A DNA stretch of 64,000 nt, taken from positions 19,266,446-19,330,445 of the forward strand of contig CM043969.1 of assembly GCA_014529385.2 (NCBI GenBank). Reading direction: 5' to 3'. Below, piece after piece: positions 62,776 through 64,000 of this stretch; the first letter of the stretch is position 1; each line of letters opens with the position of its first letter. This stretch comes from Adiantum capillus-veneris. Lineage: Eukaryota; Streptophyta; Polypodiopsida; Polypodiales; Pteridaceae. A program made the translations under genes and the position numbers. The notes below the pieces were generated by a model that had not been told where the DNA came from, ran no database searches, and saw only the letters and a program-made list of their open reading frames with translations.

Positions 62776-63354
62776 TGGGAACATTCTTCATTAGTGAAAT
62801 TTTGAACATAAATTATATTTAGCATATACTTAAATATAATACAAATATTAACATGTTAACTATACTACTAATTTACTATAGCAGTTCTAGATTATGTCCC
62901 ATACTATATTTAAGGTTCCAAAGGTTTGGCCTTATGGTCCTAGATTTAGCCACGTGGTCAACACATAGAGGACCAAGTGCACACTGTGCCACAAAACTTG
63001 GCCACCACTTCACTTGCCAAAGTTTAGGCCACATGGTCAATCCTAAGTTTCCAATGTTCTTATTATGTCACCTTTTGCCTCGTGGAAAACCTAGGCTTAT
63101 TTTCACATACTCAGGCACTTCAAGCCATAATAAATTTTCATTACTCTTCGGCAACCCTTTTGTTCAAGTCTTTGAAAAAACATTGTTTAAGGCCACCCTA
63201 AACCATTTTCATTTAGGGGTGTCTAAAACTAGCTTTTTGGCAATTCGAGAAGAAAATGGTCAAAGTTTTATACTTAGTTTTAACCACTTGACCAATTCAA
63301 ATATTGGAAAGCAAGGTCTTGTAATACTTTTCTTTGGACATCACACATTAAAAC
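62776..63354. other. Spacer with an unsupported 177-codon frame
   Basis: A + frame at 62853-63386 is open for 177 codons. It has no recognised domain, no clear context, and its end runs into a satellite core at 63358-63379. The DNA also repeats CCACGTGGTCAA and CCACATGGTCAA with GGCC-containing flanks. I leave it as an unsupported frame. Confidence 0.4.
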
Positions 63355-64000
63355 TAGGTCCCTCACTTGTCCAAGCTATGCTCTAATACAATAAAGGGCT
63401 TTTGGTTTCAAGATGCACCACTTTCCCAACCTTGATTCCATTAAAGAAGCTAGCTCTACTTAGACATTTAATAGCAAGGTCCTGTAGCAGTTCACATTGA
63501 ACATTTTCCATGACAGCTAGGTCCACCACTTATCTAAGCTATGCTCTAATAGAGTAAGGGGGTTTTGGTTTCAAGATCCACCACTTGTCCAAACTTGATT
63601 TGGGAAGCAAGGTCCTATAATAGTTTGCTTTGTACATTCACCATTACAACTAAGTCCACCACTTCTCCAAGCTATGTTCTAATACACTAAGGAGGTTTTG
63701 GTTTCAAGGAGAACCACTTGTATGACTTTGTTTTTGGAAGTAAGGTCTTTACATAGTTCACCTTGGACCTTGGACATTGGATATTACAACTAAGCCCACC
63801 ACTTGTCCAAGCTATCCTCTATATATAGCCAAAGGGTTTGGGTTTCAAGATTCACCACTTTTCCAACCTTTCTTCCATTAAAGAAAGGAGGGGCATTATA
63901 ACTAGGTTCACCACTTGTCCAAGATATGCTCTGATATAGAAAGGAGATTTTGGTTTCAATAATCCACCACGTGTTCAACCTTGCAAGACTCAAGGGATAC
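63355..64000 (+). repeat. Diverged satellite subfamily, about 112-165-bp units
   Basis: Cores with AACTAGGTCC or AACTAAGTCC followed by CACTTGTCCAAGCTATGCTC start near 63355, 63518, 63653, 63788 and 63900. Each is followed by GGTTTTGGTTTCAAGATCCACC. The core is shared with the large array but the spacer is different. The repeat runs off the window. Confidence 0.8.

Noticed and set aside
62853-63386. 177-codon frame on the + strand
   Set aside because: It has no domain, no splice or promoter support, and its 3' end is satellite sequence. It is noted only as spacer content.

Overview
The window looks like nuclear DNA of a land plant, probably a fern. The reasons are decayed PPR-type repeats with ITYACILKACG-like and LYMYGKCGA-like peptides, spliced genes with GT/AG introns, and introns and intergenic DNA packed with one repeat family. 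The lineage is inferred from these traits only.

Layout. (1) 1-1.3 kb: relics of a PPR gene on the + strand, ending at a long CT microsatellite. (2) 1.9-10.4 kb: a satellite-like array whose core reads GGACAAGTGGTGGACC on the + strand, interrupted at 4.66-5.44 kb by an FCP1/NIF-like phosphatase exon (gene C, - strand). (3) 10.4-18.95 kb: a gene island, all on the - strand. Gene A (18911 to 13132) has three exons that join in compatible phases. It reads as an N-terminal part with a ParB/DGQHR-like motif, a middle part resembling a degenerate beta-class amino-DNA methyltransferase, and a C-terminal SET domain. Gene B (12490 to 11090) is a second FCP1/NIF-like protein with a SAP-like C-terminus. 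(4) 18.98-60.6 kb: a roughly 41.6-kb tandem array of the same satellite family in the opposite orientation. It is built of about 440-bp (A) and about 362-bp (B) monomers, grouped A-B-A (about 1.23 kb) and doubled into a 2.47-kb six-monomer higher-order repeat that recurs from 44.2 to 54.1 kb. (5) 60.6-64 kb: short tandem repeats, a GA microsatellite, a 90-bp tandem repeat, a GC-rich patch and a diverged branch of the satellite family.

Main points. Gene A combines a prokaryote-like ParB/DNA-methyltransferase layout with a eukaryotic SET domain. As written, its second exon carries a one-base frameshift in a homopolymer. The two satellite blocks flank the genes in inverted orientation and share an edge sequence, so transcripts crossing both could fold back on each other. 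Each satellite monomer carries small hairpins whose two main versions differ by a compensatory base-pair change. The many 60-100-codon frames inside the array are by-products of the repeat and are not annotated as genes.
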